This document shows positions 26,943-34,198 of a stretch of 64,000 nt of DNA, piece after piece (within the stretch, counting starts at the first letter, position 1; each line of letters starts with the position of its first letter). The notes below the pieces were generated by a model, which made no database searches, had not been told where the DNA came from, and worked only from the letters and a program-made list of their open reading frames with translations. This DNA comes from Sulfobacillus thermotolerans (GTDB lineage: Bacteria; Bacillota; Sulfobacillia; Sulfobacillales; Sulfobacillaceae). The DNA is taken from positions 2,480,001 to 2,544,000 of the forward strand of contig CP019454.1 of NCBI GenBank assembly GCA_002951815.1, read 5' to 3'. The position numbers and the translations under genes were made by a program.

Positions 26943-26978
26943 ATGAGAACAGGAATTTGTGGCTGCCTTGCGGAGTAG
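26943..26978 (+). CDS. Possible 11-residue leader peptide (MRTGICGCLAE)
   Basis: A tiny frame with a strong GGAGG seven bases before its ATG, ending just before the promoter of a PLP enzyme of sulfur amino acid metabolism. It contains two cysteine codons close together, reminiscent of attenuation leaders. However, the best promoter for the enzyme overlaps the end of this frame, so an attenuation role would need an upstream start site such as the permease promoter. Confidence 0.3.
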   Translation: MRTGICGCLAE

Positions 26979-26997
26979 ACTATAGCCCGGCTATAAT
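26968..26997 (+). promoter_or_regulatory. Promoter with overlapping palindrome before PLP enzyme
   Basis: TTGCGG (26968-26973) and a perfect TATAAT (26992-26997) are 18 bases apart. The inverted repeat TATAGC-CCG-GCTATA (26981-26995) overlaps the -10 element, a repressor-like arrangement. Confidence 0.6.
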
Positions 26998-27068
26998 GAC
27001 TCAAATACCAAGCTGGGCGTAAAAAGTTGTCTCAATGTACTCACGCATCATAAAGGGGCGGATACTCT

Positions 27069-28238
27069 ATGGATATTTATTCGCAAGCGGTTCAGCCCAT
27101 CCTTGTTCCTTCTCCTGATAACGCGGTATCGCCACCAATTTTTCAAACGGCTGTCTATGCCTTTCGGGATATTAACGAAGTCGACGAAGTGCTGAGCGGA
27201 CAACGCCCCGGTTATTCCTACACGCGCGGAGGAAATCCTAACACGGAGGCGCTTGGGCAATTTGTCGCCAATTTAGAAGGGGCTGAGGCCGGCCTTGTCA
27301 CATCGTCGGGGACCGCGGCACTTCTAGCCGGCATTATGACATTGCTGCCCCATCCCGGTTGCATCCTTGTAGCTCGGGAAATTTATGGGGGAACGGTCGG
27401 GCTTGTCCGCGATATATTGGGTCCCATGGGATATCGTTTGCAGTGGGTCGATACCCACAACCCAGAAACGGTTCGCGACGCACTGGGGCAAGGCGCGGGG
27501 CTCCTAATCATGGAAAGTATTTCGAATCCCTTAGGGCGTGTCTGTGATCTTGAGCACCTTATTACCATAGCTCACGAGCACCATGTGCCTGTGATGATTG
27601 ATAATACCTTTGCGACGCCGTTTCATGCGACGCCATTACAGTGGGCAGCGGATTTGGTGGTACACTCCCTGACAAAATTCATCGGAGGGCATAGTGATCT
27701 CATCTTGGGAGTCGTGGTGGGGGCCCAAGACACGATTCAGCGCGCATCGCACATTGTGGATGCGGCGGGCTTTACCCCCGATCCTTTTGCCTCATGGCTT
27801 TGCTTACGCGGGGCACGCACGTTGGCTCTGCGTATGCGGCAAGCGAGCACAAATGCGCTTGAGTTGGCGCAGGCATTAGAGCAGGCCCAGGGCGTGCGCC
27901 GTGTCTATTACTCGGGCCTGCCATCTCACCCCGATCATGAGGTGGCGACACGCCTTCTGCAGCGGGGCTTTGGAAGCATTGTGTCGATCTCTGTGGACGG
28001 AGGATATGAGGGCGTTCAGACGATGATCCGTCACCTCGACCGCGTGCGGTTGGTGCCGAGTCTTGGAGACGTCGCGACGACTATTTCCCATCCTGTGGTG
28101 GCATCACACCGCGAGTTAACCTCTGAAGAGAAAGAGATTGTAGGGATTGATGAGAGTATTGTGCGTATTTCTGTAGGTATTGAATCCAGCAGCGATATTA
28201 TTGACGATTTTGTTCAAGCGTTAAGCCATTCGCTTTGA
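27069..28238 (+). CDS. Cys/Met metabolism PLP-dependent enzyme (trans-sulfuration family)
   Basis: 389 residues. Family hallmarks: SPPIFQTAVYAF near the N-terminus, YSYTRGGNPNTEALG, the phosphate-binding SSGTAALLAGIM, the cofactor aspartate in MIDNTFATP and the PLP lysine in VVHSLTKFIGGHSD. The C-terminus IVRISVGIESSSDIIDDF is typical. Members include cystathionine gamma-synthase, cystathionine gamma-lyase, methionine gamma-lyase and O-acetylhomoserine sulfhydrylase, which motifs alone do not separate. The ATG follows AAAGGGGCGGA. A paralogue lies at 44931-46079. An APC permease is upstream. Confidence 0.9.
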   Translation: MDIYSQAVQPILVPSPDNAVSPPIFQTAVYAFRDINEVDEVLSGQRPGYSYTRGGNPNTEALGQFVANLEGAEAGLVTSSGTAALLAGIMTLLPHPGCILVAREIYGGTVGLVRDILGPMGYRLQWVDTHNPETVRDALGQGAGLLIMESISNPLGRVCDLEHLITIAHEHHVPVMIDNTFATPFHATPLQWAADLVVHSLTKFIGGHSDLILGVVVGAQDTIQRASHIVDAAGFTPDPFASWLCLRGARTLALRMRQASTNALELAQALEQAQGVRRVYYSGLPSHPDHEVATRLLQRGFGSIVSISVDGGYEGVQTMIRHLDRVRLVPSLGDVATTISHPVVASHRELTSEEKEIVGIDESIVRISVGIESSSDIIDDFVQALSHSL

Positions 28239-28348
28239 CACGCGTGAGTACCGTCGAATGCTCGAGAACTATAGCATGTTCTCCTCCACGGATAGTGTCG
28301 TGACATTAAGGTCGCCGCGAGAAGAGGCAGTCTTGGTGTGATAGGGCA

Positions 28349-28385
28349 AGGATAAACGCGGTGCGCAAGCACGGGCGTTTATCCT
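28349..28385. terminator. Hairpin between convergent genes
   Basis: AGGATAAACGC pairs with GCGTTTATCCT and an inner GTGC-GCAA-GCAC tetraloop extends it. It lies between the stops of the PLP enzyme and the opposed hydrolase. No long T-run follows, so efficiency is uncertain. Confidence 0.6.
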
Positions 28386-28392
28386 CTGAGCG

Positions 28393-28974
28393 TTAAGCTT
28401 GTAGACTCTGAATAACTTCGTCTGTCGAACGGATGCGTCCGATGCGGCTTAAGGCCACGCGAAAGGCGAACGCGTGATCTTCAGCAGAGCGCGCGGAACA
28501 GGCATCTTCAACAAAGACCTGTTGGTAACCACGTTCATAAGCATCGCGAGCGGTGCTTTCGACGCCGTAGTTAGTGGATATGCCCGCTAACACAATGGTG
28601 TTAATGCCACGCCGCCTTAGCTGCAAGTCCAAGTCCGTTCCATAAAAGGCACCCCATTGCCGTTTACGAACAATATGATCGCCCGGTTTTGGCCCCATTT
28701 CCGGCACAATTTCGTCCCAACCCGGAGGCGGCGTGGGCCAACTGTTTTCTTGATCAGTCAGAGGATTTAGCGCGTCTTTGCGGTCGGGGGACGGTCCCAC
28801 ATGGACTAACACAACGAATACCCCAGCTGCTCGGCATGCGTCTGCCAATTTAGCTGCGTTGGAGACCACGGTACTGGTACTATGTGGTGCAGCAGGCATC
28901 CCGACAATGCCTTTTTGCAAGTCAATCACGACTAATGCCGTATGTTGAGGGTCAAGCGTTAAAGGTTCAGGCAT
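28393..28974 (-). CDS. Isochorismatase-family hydrolase, YecD-like
   Basis: 193 residues. The fold is clear: ALVVIDLQKGIV, then KRQWGAFYGTDLDLQLRRRG and GISTNYGVESTARDA, a pattern very like E. coli YecD. Of the hydrolase triad, D18 and K104 are present but the nucleophile cysteine is replaced by G137, as it is in YecD and in true isochorismatases such as EntB and PhzD. Cysteine-type amidase chemistry is therefore unlikely. The ATG at 28974 is seven bases after GGAGG; the frame is open to 29262 but crosses the divergent promoter. It is divergent from a flavoprotein gene. Confidence 0.88.
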   Translation of the reverse strand: MPEPLTLDPQHTALVVIDLQKGIVGMPAAPHSTSTVVSNAAKLADACRAAGVFVVLVHVGPSPDRKDALNPLTDQENSWPTPPPGWDEIVPEMGPKPGDHIVRKRQWGAFYGTDLDLQLRRRGINTIVLAGISTNYGVESTARDAYERGYQQVFVEDACSARSAEDHAFAFRVALSRIGRIRSTDEVIQSLQA

Positions 28975-29152
28975 TTTGGTTCCTCCATTTTCACAGTCGG
29001 TGGCACCGGGGCCGGTGTCAACACATATCGCTTCGGATATGCTAGAAATATTATACCAATCTTTGTCGCCTTCTTTGAGGGACCCATTCCTGTCTGGTAT
29101 GCTATACATGCGAAGACTCACCAATGAGAGGCTTGGAAGGGGAAAAGAACCG

Positions 29153-29722
29153 ATGTATGATGTCGCGATTATCGGGGCTGGGCCGGCTGGGGCCAGCGCC
29201 GCGATGTTTTTAGCAAAAGCCGGGCAAAAAACCCTCATGTTTGACAATGGGTTAAGTGTCACGCGACGAGCCTTGATAAAAAACCATTATGGGGCAGGAA
29301 CTTTGACGGGACCTGAAATGGTCGAGCTCGGAAAATCCCAAGCCAGGGAATTAGGAGCGGAGATCACAGATGAACAGGTCACCAATATTGTGCCGCGCGA
29401 TGGTGGAGGCTTTGACATCGAGACGGAACACCACGTCTATCAAGCGAAACAAGTAATTCTCGCGACCGGTCTTTATACCGATTTGCCTGAACGTATCGGG
29501 GTTGAGACCAAGCCGGGCACGGAACCGCGAATTAAAACGATTGTGGCGACGGATGCCGCGGGCAAAACCTCGGTGGACGGCATATGGGCCGCCGGCACCC
29601 TTGCAGGAGTCAGCATGCATACGATTATTACTGCAGGCGATGGAGCCAAAGTGGCGATTAATCTACTAAGCGAGTTATCAGGAAACCGCTATGTGGATCA
29701 TGATGTTTACAAACCGGACTAA
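29153..29722 (+). CDS. Half-size thioredoxin-reductase-like flavoprotein
   Basis: 189 residues. It opens with YDVAIIGAGPAGASAAMFLA (FAD dinucleotide-binding motif GxGxxG), continues through VILATGLYTD and ends VDGIWAAGTLAGVSMHTIITAGDGAKVAINL, the C-terminal FAD motif of thioredoxin reductases. The middle NAD(P)H-binding domain and the CxxC redox pair are missing: full enzymes have about 310 residues. It is therefore an FAD-only domain that could accept electrons from a partner. The ATG at 29153 follows GGAAGGGG. A strong terminator follows, so it is monocistronic. Confidence 0.85.
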   Translation: MYDVAIIGAGPAGASAAMFLAKAGQKTLMFDNGLSVTRRALIKNHYGAGTLTGPEMVELGKSQARELGAEITDEQVTNIVPRDGGGFDIETEHHVYQAKQVILATGLYTDLPERIGVETKPGTEPRIKTIVATDAAGKTSVDGIWAAGTLAGVSMHTIITAGDGAKVAINLLSELSGNRYVDHDVYKPD

Positions 29723-29740
29723 GGTCAAGCAGTGACGTGA

Positions 29741-29777
29741 CGAGGGCCTCGTAATGTGGAGGCCTTCGTTATTTTTT
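29741..29777 (+). terminator. Rho-independent terminator
   Basis: CGAGGGCCTC pairs with GAGGCCTTCG (one G-T pair, eight-base loop) followed by TTATTTTTT. It ends the flavoprotein transcript, 19 bases after its stop. Confidence 0.9.
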
Positions 29778-30021
29778 AGTGGGGACGACGCTTGAAGAGG
29801 TCCCGGGGTTGAACAAAAATCTCGGCGCGTAACAGGATTTTTATCCACTAAGGTCGGCCGGCGCATGGCTTAAAAGACATATCTTCGCCTGCAGGGTGGG
29901 TTGACCCGTACTACGCCGTGTTTCTTCATGCTTCGGGAATCCAATCCGCCGCCACACTGACGCCTGTTGCCCTCAGGCTTTAAGAACGGGATCCCAAAAG
30001 AAAAATCCACCCACTGGACTA

Positions 30022-30052
30022 TTGGCAGAGGATAAGAAATCAGTATACTGAT
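30022..30052 (+). promoter_or_regulatory. Promoter with palindrome before the MFS transporter
   Basis: TTGGCA (30022-30027) and TATACT (30044-30049) are 16 bases apart. The perfect 14-base palindrome ATCAGTATACTGAT (30039-30052) covers the -10 element, the expected place for a drug-responsive repressor. The preceding 240 bases, back to the flavoprotein terminator, show nothing else. Confidence 0.6.
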
Positions 30053-30084
30053 AATGACAGTTAAAAGAAGGAAGGGTAGCGCAG

Positions 30085-31257
30085 ATGGTCTCGGGGGGAA
30101 CGATTGCGGCGTCAGCAAAGGCAAGTCGCCCATCATGGAAGACGGGCTATTATACGTTTTCGCACTTTTTGAATGATGCGTATCCGAATTTATATCCAGC
30201 GTTGTTACCGGTCCTGATGGTGAGCATGCATTTCTCTGTAGCGTTGGCGGGTTTACTCAGTTCCATCGCCGCCTTAACGACACAAATGTTGCAGCCGCTT
30301 ATGGGATTGTGGGCCGACCGGGTAGGAACTCGCATGTTTGTGGCCGGAGGCCTTTTTGTAGGCAGCTTGGTGTCAGCTACGGCTTTAGCGTTTTCCCCGT
30401 CTTATGCCGTCTTTGTGGCAGCCTTGCTCATCGGCGGGTTAGGAAATGCCGCATTTCATCCTCATGCCTCGGCTCTAGTTGGGGAGCTCTCCGGTTCGCG
30501 TAAAGGCTTAGGCATGAGTCTATTTATGATAGGGGGCAATTTTGGACGCGCGATCGCCCCGATCGCGGCGACCACGACATTCTTATATTTGGGGCGACAC
30601 GGCTTATGGGTATTAGCGCTACCCGGAATGGCTATGGCGATTGTTATGTGGTTTGTGATGCGTCCGGCCCCGCGTCCTAAAATCCGCAACCAAAAAATAT
30701 GGACCCCGGCCTTTCGCCAAGGCTTGAAGCATGCGGGCAACCTGTTAGCCGTGGTCATGTTGCGAAATATGGCGTCCATGGCTACCATGACATTGCTCCC
30801 GATTATGTGGCATCACTTACACCGGCCCTTAAGCCAATCGGCGGCACTATTGTCCACCCTGTTTTTGGTGGGGAGCATTGGCAATATGACCGGTGGGGCG
30901 ATTTCGGATAAATTGGGCCCCAAGCCTGTCTTGATTGGATCCGCCGTATTGTCGAGCCTTTTTCTGTGGGCGTTTTTGCATGCAAGCGGCATTGGCATCT
31001 GGCTAAGCATCGGATTGCTCGGATTCTCATTGTATTCCACGGGTTCTGTGGTAATGGTGTATGGGCAAGCGCTTTTCCCGGAGAATAAGGGCATGGCCTC
31101 AGGATTGACGTTGGGGATTGGCAATACCCTAGGAGCTTTAGCCGTAGGTGGCATCGGTATGATTGCTACGCGTGTGGGCAGTCAAGAAGCCTTAACGATT
31201 ACTGCCATCTTGGTATTGCTGAGCATTCCATTTTCATTACGCTTAAAAAAGATATAA
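30085..31257 (+). CDS. MFS transporter, fosmidomycin-resistance (Fsr) type
   Basis: 390 residues and about 12 membrane spans. HFLNDAYPNLYPALLPVL in helix 1 and GLGNAAFHPHASALVGELS between helices 4 and 5 are characteristic of the Fsr subfamily of drug exporters. MGLWADRVGTRMFVAGG is the MFS loop 2-3 motif. Such proteins export fosmidomycin or other compounds with the proton gradient; natural substrates are unknown. The ATG follows GGAAGGG by about nine bases. It has its own palindrome-bearing promoter and a strong terminator. Confidence 0.92.
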   Translation: MVSGGTIAASAKASRPSWKTGYYTFSHFLNDAYPNLYPALLPVLMVSMHFSVALAGLLSSIAALTTQMLQPLMGLWADRVGTRMFVAGGLFVGSLVSATALAFSPSYAVFVAALLIGGLGNAAFHPHASALVGELSGSRKGLGMSLFMIGGNFGRAIAPIAATTTFLYLGRHGLWVLALPGMAMAIVMWFVMRPAPRPKIRNQKIWTPAFRQGLKHAGNLLAVVMLRNMASMATMTLLPIMWHHLHRPLSQSAALLSTLFLVGSIGNMTGGAISDKLGPKPVLIGSAVLSSLFLWAFLHASGIGIWLSIGLLGFSLYSTGSVVMVYGQALFPENKGMASGLTLGIGNTLGALAVGGIGMIATRVGSQEALTITAILVLLSIPFSLRLKKI

Positions 31258-31327
31258 GAGGCGTATTGCAAACGAAGAAGGCTCGGGGACGTGTAAAGTC
31301 CCCAGGCCCCTAAAGGCAATCGCTTTT

Positions 31328-31362
31328 CCCCGGCCATTTCTTGCGATGGCCGGGGAATTTTT
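31328..31362 (+). terminator. Rho-independent terminator of the MFS gene
   Basis: A perfect ten-base stem CCCCGGCCAT/ATGGCCGGGG with an eight-base loop, followed by AATTTTT, 70 bases after the MFS stop. Confidence 0.92.
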
Positions 31363-31405
31363 GTCGACTGGCGACTAGCGACTTTTCCCGGTGTGGCGGT
31401 CGTGC

Positions 31406-31457
31406 TATGATCGTGTCGCGCTCAGCACCAGACGCCCGGGGTGTTGTATGATCGTGT
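31406..31457 (+). repeat. Two direct repeats upstream of the RpiR-type regulator
   Basis: TATGATCGTGT occurs at 31406-31416 and 31447-31457, 41 bases apart (about four helical turns). They lie in the leader of the regulator gene, with no coding sequence around, and may be binding sites for it. Confidence 0.5.
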
Positions 31458-31577
31458 TGTCAAGGTTGCAACGGACTAATGCATGAAACCCCTGGGCGCG
31501 CGGGCTAGGACTGATTCGGAACGTGGAAACAGCCCTTGGGCAGTCGCGGAGCAGAGGTTTTATCCAGGGAGGACATT

Positions 31578-32441
31578 TTGCATAAAGCTATGACCTTAGA
31601 AACCTTTCACGCTCAGGTGGCAGCCGCCGCCCAAACGTCATCAATTAATCAGCAAATTGCCGAGTATATTTCTGAACGTTATCGTGAAGTCTCTTTTATG
31701 ACGGCTAGTGAGCTAGCTCACGTCATTGGCGTAAGCCAAGCCTCCATCACCCGCTTCAGTGTGGCTATGGGTTTTTCCGGCTATACCGATTTTGTCAGGA
31801 CGTTGCAAGGCTTGGTACGCGAACAATGGAACACGCCAGATCGGGCCGTCTATGTTCAACCTGAATGGTCGGCACAAGCGGATCTTTTGGTCGCTCAAGA
31901 GATTCAGAATCTCGAAGGATTACCGGCGTTAGTTGCGGATAGCCACGTGCAAGAGATGGCCAAGGCCATAGCAGGCGCACGCCGTGTCGTCCTGGCGGGG
32001 GCTCGCGCGTCGTCGACCATTGTGCCCTATGCCGCATATTTTCTCAGCAAAGTGAAAGATGGGGTGGAAATCGCCACGCCGAACACGCCATTATGGGAAA
32101 CGTTTGGACTCAACCCAGATCCTGAGGCATTGGTTGTGGCATGGGTCTTTCCACGCTATCCGCAGCCTTTAATTACATGGCTCGAACGTTTACGGCAAGA
32201 CAATATTCCCATTGCGGCGTTTACGGACAGGTGGGTGTCCCCCGCGGTGCAACTCGCTGATCCTGTGGTTGTAGTACCTGTCGCAAGCGCTTCCCTCTTC
32301 GATTCCTATGCCGCGCCTTTCGTGTTGATTAACTATATTATCCGCCAAGTGGCCGCTTTGCGTCCCGGCTTAAGCCAGCGACTAGAGGCATTGGAAGCTC
32401 GCGATCAGGCGAACCATGCATTTTGGACGCGACAGCGGTAG
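31578..32441 (+). CDS. RpiR/MurR-family transcriptional regulator with SIS domain
   Basis: 287 residues. The N-terminal helix-turn-helix (HTH_6) spans about 1-80 and includes SELAHVIGVSQASITRFSVAMGFSGYTDF, a clear RpiR signature. A sugar-isomerase (SIS) fold follows at about 110-250 (ARRVVLAGARASSTIVPYAAYFL), which normally binds a phosphosugar. I place the start at a TTG five bases after GGGAGG; the frame is open upstream to 31536 and an ATG lies at 31590. No sugar genes are adjacent, so the regulated pathway is unclear. Two direct repeats upstream could be its autoregulatory sites. Confidence 0.88.
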   Translation: MHKAMTLETFHAQVAAAAQTSSINQQIAEYISERYREVSFMTASELAHVIGVSQASITRFSVAMGFSGYTDFVRTLQGLVREQWNTPDRAVYVQPEWSAQADLLVAQEIQNLEGLPALVADSHVQEMAKAIAGARRVVLAGARASSTIVPYAAYFLSKVKDGVEIATPNTPLWETFGLNPDPEALVVAWVFPRYPQPLITWLERLRQDNIPIAAFTDRWVSPAVQLADPVVVVPVASASLFDSYAAPFVLINYIIRQVAALRPGLSQRLEALEARDQANHAFWTRQR

Positions 32442-32534
32442 GGATAAGAAGGTCTGCGTTGACAAGTTTTTTTGGCTCAGGCGATTTTGAGAATTAGGGT
32501 AGGTTTAGCGTCGTGTGCCTTCGAATCAAAGGAA

Positions 32535-32561
32535 AAGGCCCGGGAGACTCCCCCGGGCCTT
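32535..32561 (-). terminator. Terminator of the flavin reductase gene
   Basis: AAGGCCCGGG pairs with CCCGGGCCTT around a seven-base loop; on the minus strand it is followed by TTTCCTTTG. It begins five bases beyond the flavin reductase stop. Confidence 0.8.
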
Positions 32562-32565
32562 AAGG

Positions 32566-33048
32566 TTAGCCTCCGTAAAACCAGCCAGTTTCCCGCATAA
32601 CCAAAGGCACTGCGTCGGGTTGGCGAACCCCTGCGCCGGTCACTTCCGCCACAAAAATCGTATGGTCGCCGCGCATAACGGCATCCGTCACGCGAGCTTC
32701 AAACCACGCGGGGGTCTCGGTTAATAACGGCAAGCCATATTCAGGGGAAAATTCGAACTCGTGGCCATTGAGTTGACTGCCTTCCACGTTTGTCGGACGA
32801 AAAAAGTCCGCGGCAATGTCTTTTTGGGCAGAACCCAAGATACTGAGAGCCATATGGCCTGTTTTCTCGACGATTTCATGCAAATGGCTGTCTTTTTTGA
32901 CGCCCACCATAATCAGGGGCGGTGCAAAAGACGCTTGTGACACCCAGTTTACGGTGCCGGCACTCACATCGTCGCCGTCTTTGGCGGTGAGAATGTATAA
33001 CCCATATGTAATCATCCGTAAGCTACGTTTCTTGGCTTCTTGGTCCAT
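32566..33048 (-). CDS. Flavin reductase-like domain protein
   Basis: 160 residues of the flavin-reductase (FMN-binding split barrel) family: MITYGLYILTAKDGDDVSAGTVNWVSQASFAPPLIMVGV is the FMN-binding start, and a conserved HTIFVAEVTGAGV strand follows. Members reduce free FMN/FAD for monooxygenases, or act as flavoredoxins. The ATG follows AGGAGGGATC. It is divergent from a peroxiredoxin gene, and shared control in an oxidative-stress response is plausible because a palindrome lies in the gap. Confidence 0.9.
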   Translation of the reverse strand: MDQEAKKRSLRMITYGLYILTAKDGDDVSAGTVNWVSQASFAPPLIMVGVKKDSHLHEIVEKTGHMALSILGSAQKDIAADFFRPTNVEGSQLNGHEFEFSPEYGLPLLTETPAWFEARVTDAVMRGDHTIFVAEVTGAGVRQPDAVPLVMRETGWFYGG

Positions 33049-33176
33049 AAGATCCCTCCTGAGTGGTGACGACGTTCTCTATCATTCATAGCACATTTCA
33101 CCGTGCTTGACTATTTTCAGATGCGGAACTTTATTGGCCACGCCGCCTGCATGCTCTGCATGTCCAGAGGGAATGC

Positions 33177-33230
33177 TTGACAAGGGATGAGGTTTAAGTG
33201 TATCTTGTATCCAATAGGACATAGTCCTAT
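33177..33230 (+). promoter_or_regulatory. Peroxiredoxin promoter with inverted-repeat operator
   Basis: A perfect TTGACA (33177-33182) lies 18 bases before TATCTT (33201-33206). The inverted repeat ATAGGAC-ATA-GTCCTAT (33214-33230) would cover the start site. An alternative reading, TTGTAT (33205-33210) and TATAAC (33228-33233) with 17 bases between, puts the repeat inside the spacer but would start transcription inside the ribosome binding site. Either way the repeat is placed for repression. Confidence 0.6.
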
Positions 33231-33252
33231 AACATATTAAGGAGGAATAATG

Positions 33253-33909
33253 ATGGACACGATGCAGAATTATGATATCCAACCGATGCCTCGGCTGAAT
33301 GAGCCCGCTCCAGAATTCGAAGCGGATACCACCTTTGGCCATATCCGCTTATCGGACTTTCGCGGTAAGTGGGTCGTGATGTATTCCCACCCCGCCGACT
33401 TTACGCCGGTTTGCACCACGGAGTTTATGGGATTTTCTGCGCGCAAGAAAGAATTCGATGAAATGAATGTGCAGCTATTGGGATTAAGCATTGACTCGGT
33501 GTTTTCCCATTTAGCATGGGTCAATTCCATTCAAAAGGACTTCGGCCAACACACGCCATTTCCGATTATTGCCGACTTGGACATGCACGTGTCGAAACTC
33601 TACGGGATGATTCATCCGAAAGCCGCCACGACGCAAGCGGTGCGCGCGCTCTTTATCATCGACCCCGAGGGTATTTTGCGCCTCATGATTTATTATCCGA
33701 TGACCACCGGAAGAAATATTGATGAAGTCATCCGTGTCTTGAAGTCTTTGCAGACGGTCGACCAATACAAGGTGAATACGGGCGCCAACTGGCAGCCCGG
33801 AGATCCCGTCATCGTCTCTCCGCCCAACACGGTCAAATCGCTTGATGAACGGTCGGCGCAAAAAGATGTCGATTGCAAAGCGTGGTACTTTTGCACCAAG
33901 AAGCTTTAA
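33253..33909 (+). CDS. Peroxiredoxin, Prx6/archaeal type
   Basis: 218 residues. SHPADFTPVCTTEF contains the peroxidatic cysteine (residue 54) within the Prx6-like motif, and the C-terminal third, with VNTGANWQPGDPVIV, is the extended arm of this subfamily. The extreme C-terminus CKAWYFCTKKL carries two more cysteines, as in archaeal-type 2-Cys Prx6 enzymes where one acts as resolving cysteine. It reduces hydrogen peroxide and organic peroxides in the cytoplasm. AAGGAGG lies seven bases before the second of two adjacent ATGs. It has its own promoter, operator-like repeat and terminator. Confidence 0.95.
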   Translation: MDTMQNYDIQPMPRLNEPAPEFEADTTFGHIRLSDFRGKWVVMYSHPADFTPVCTTEFMGFSARKKEFDEMNVQLLGLSIDSVFSHLAWVNSIQKDFGQHTPFPIIADLDMHVSKLYGMIHPKAATTQAVRALFIIDPEGILRLMIYYPMTTGRNIDEVIRVLKSLQTVDQYKVNTGANWQPGDPVIVSPPNTVKSLDERSAQKDVDCKAWYFCTKKL

Positions 33910-33928
33910 CAATTTCTTGATTGTCCCT

Positions 33929-33957
33929 ACGGTCTGCCAAGTGGCAGGCCGTTTTTA
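33929..33957 (+). terminator. Rho-independent terminator of the peroxiredoxin gene
   Basis: ACGGTCTGCC pairs with GGCAGGCCGT (one mismatch, four-base loop), followed by TTTTT, 19 bases after the stop. Confidence 0.88.
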
Positions 33958-34198
33958 CATGGTAGGGTTCTCACCAGCTTTGGGGCGGCGGCAAAGACTA
34001 TGATTCTTAAAATGGGAACTTTAGAAAAGCGGTTCTGAGCGACATTCATTGTGCGGTAGTATTGTATAGAGATATTTTCCTTAAGGAAAGACCGGAAACA
34101 TGCGGCAACGTCGTCTTGGTCGCATAGGATTAATGACAGCGTATCGTCAATATGGTAAGAGAAGAACCCATGAAAACTCGTCGAAAGGGATAACACAG

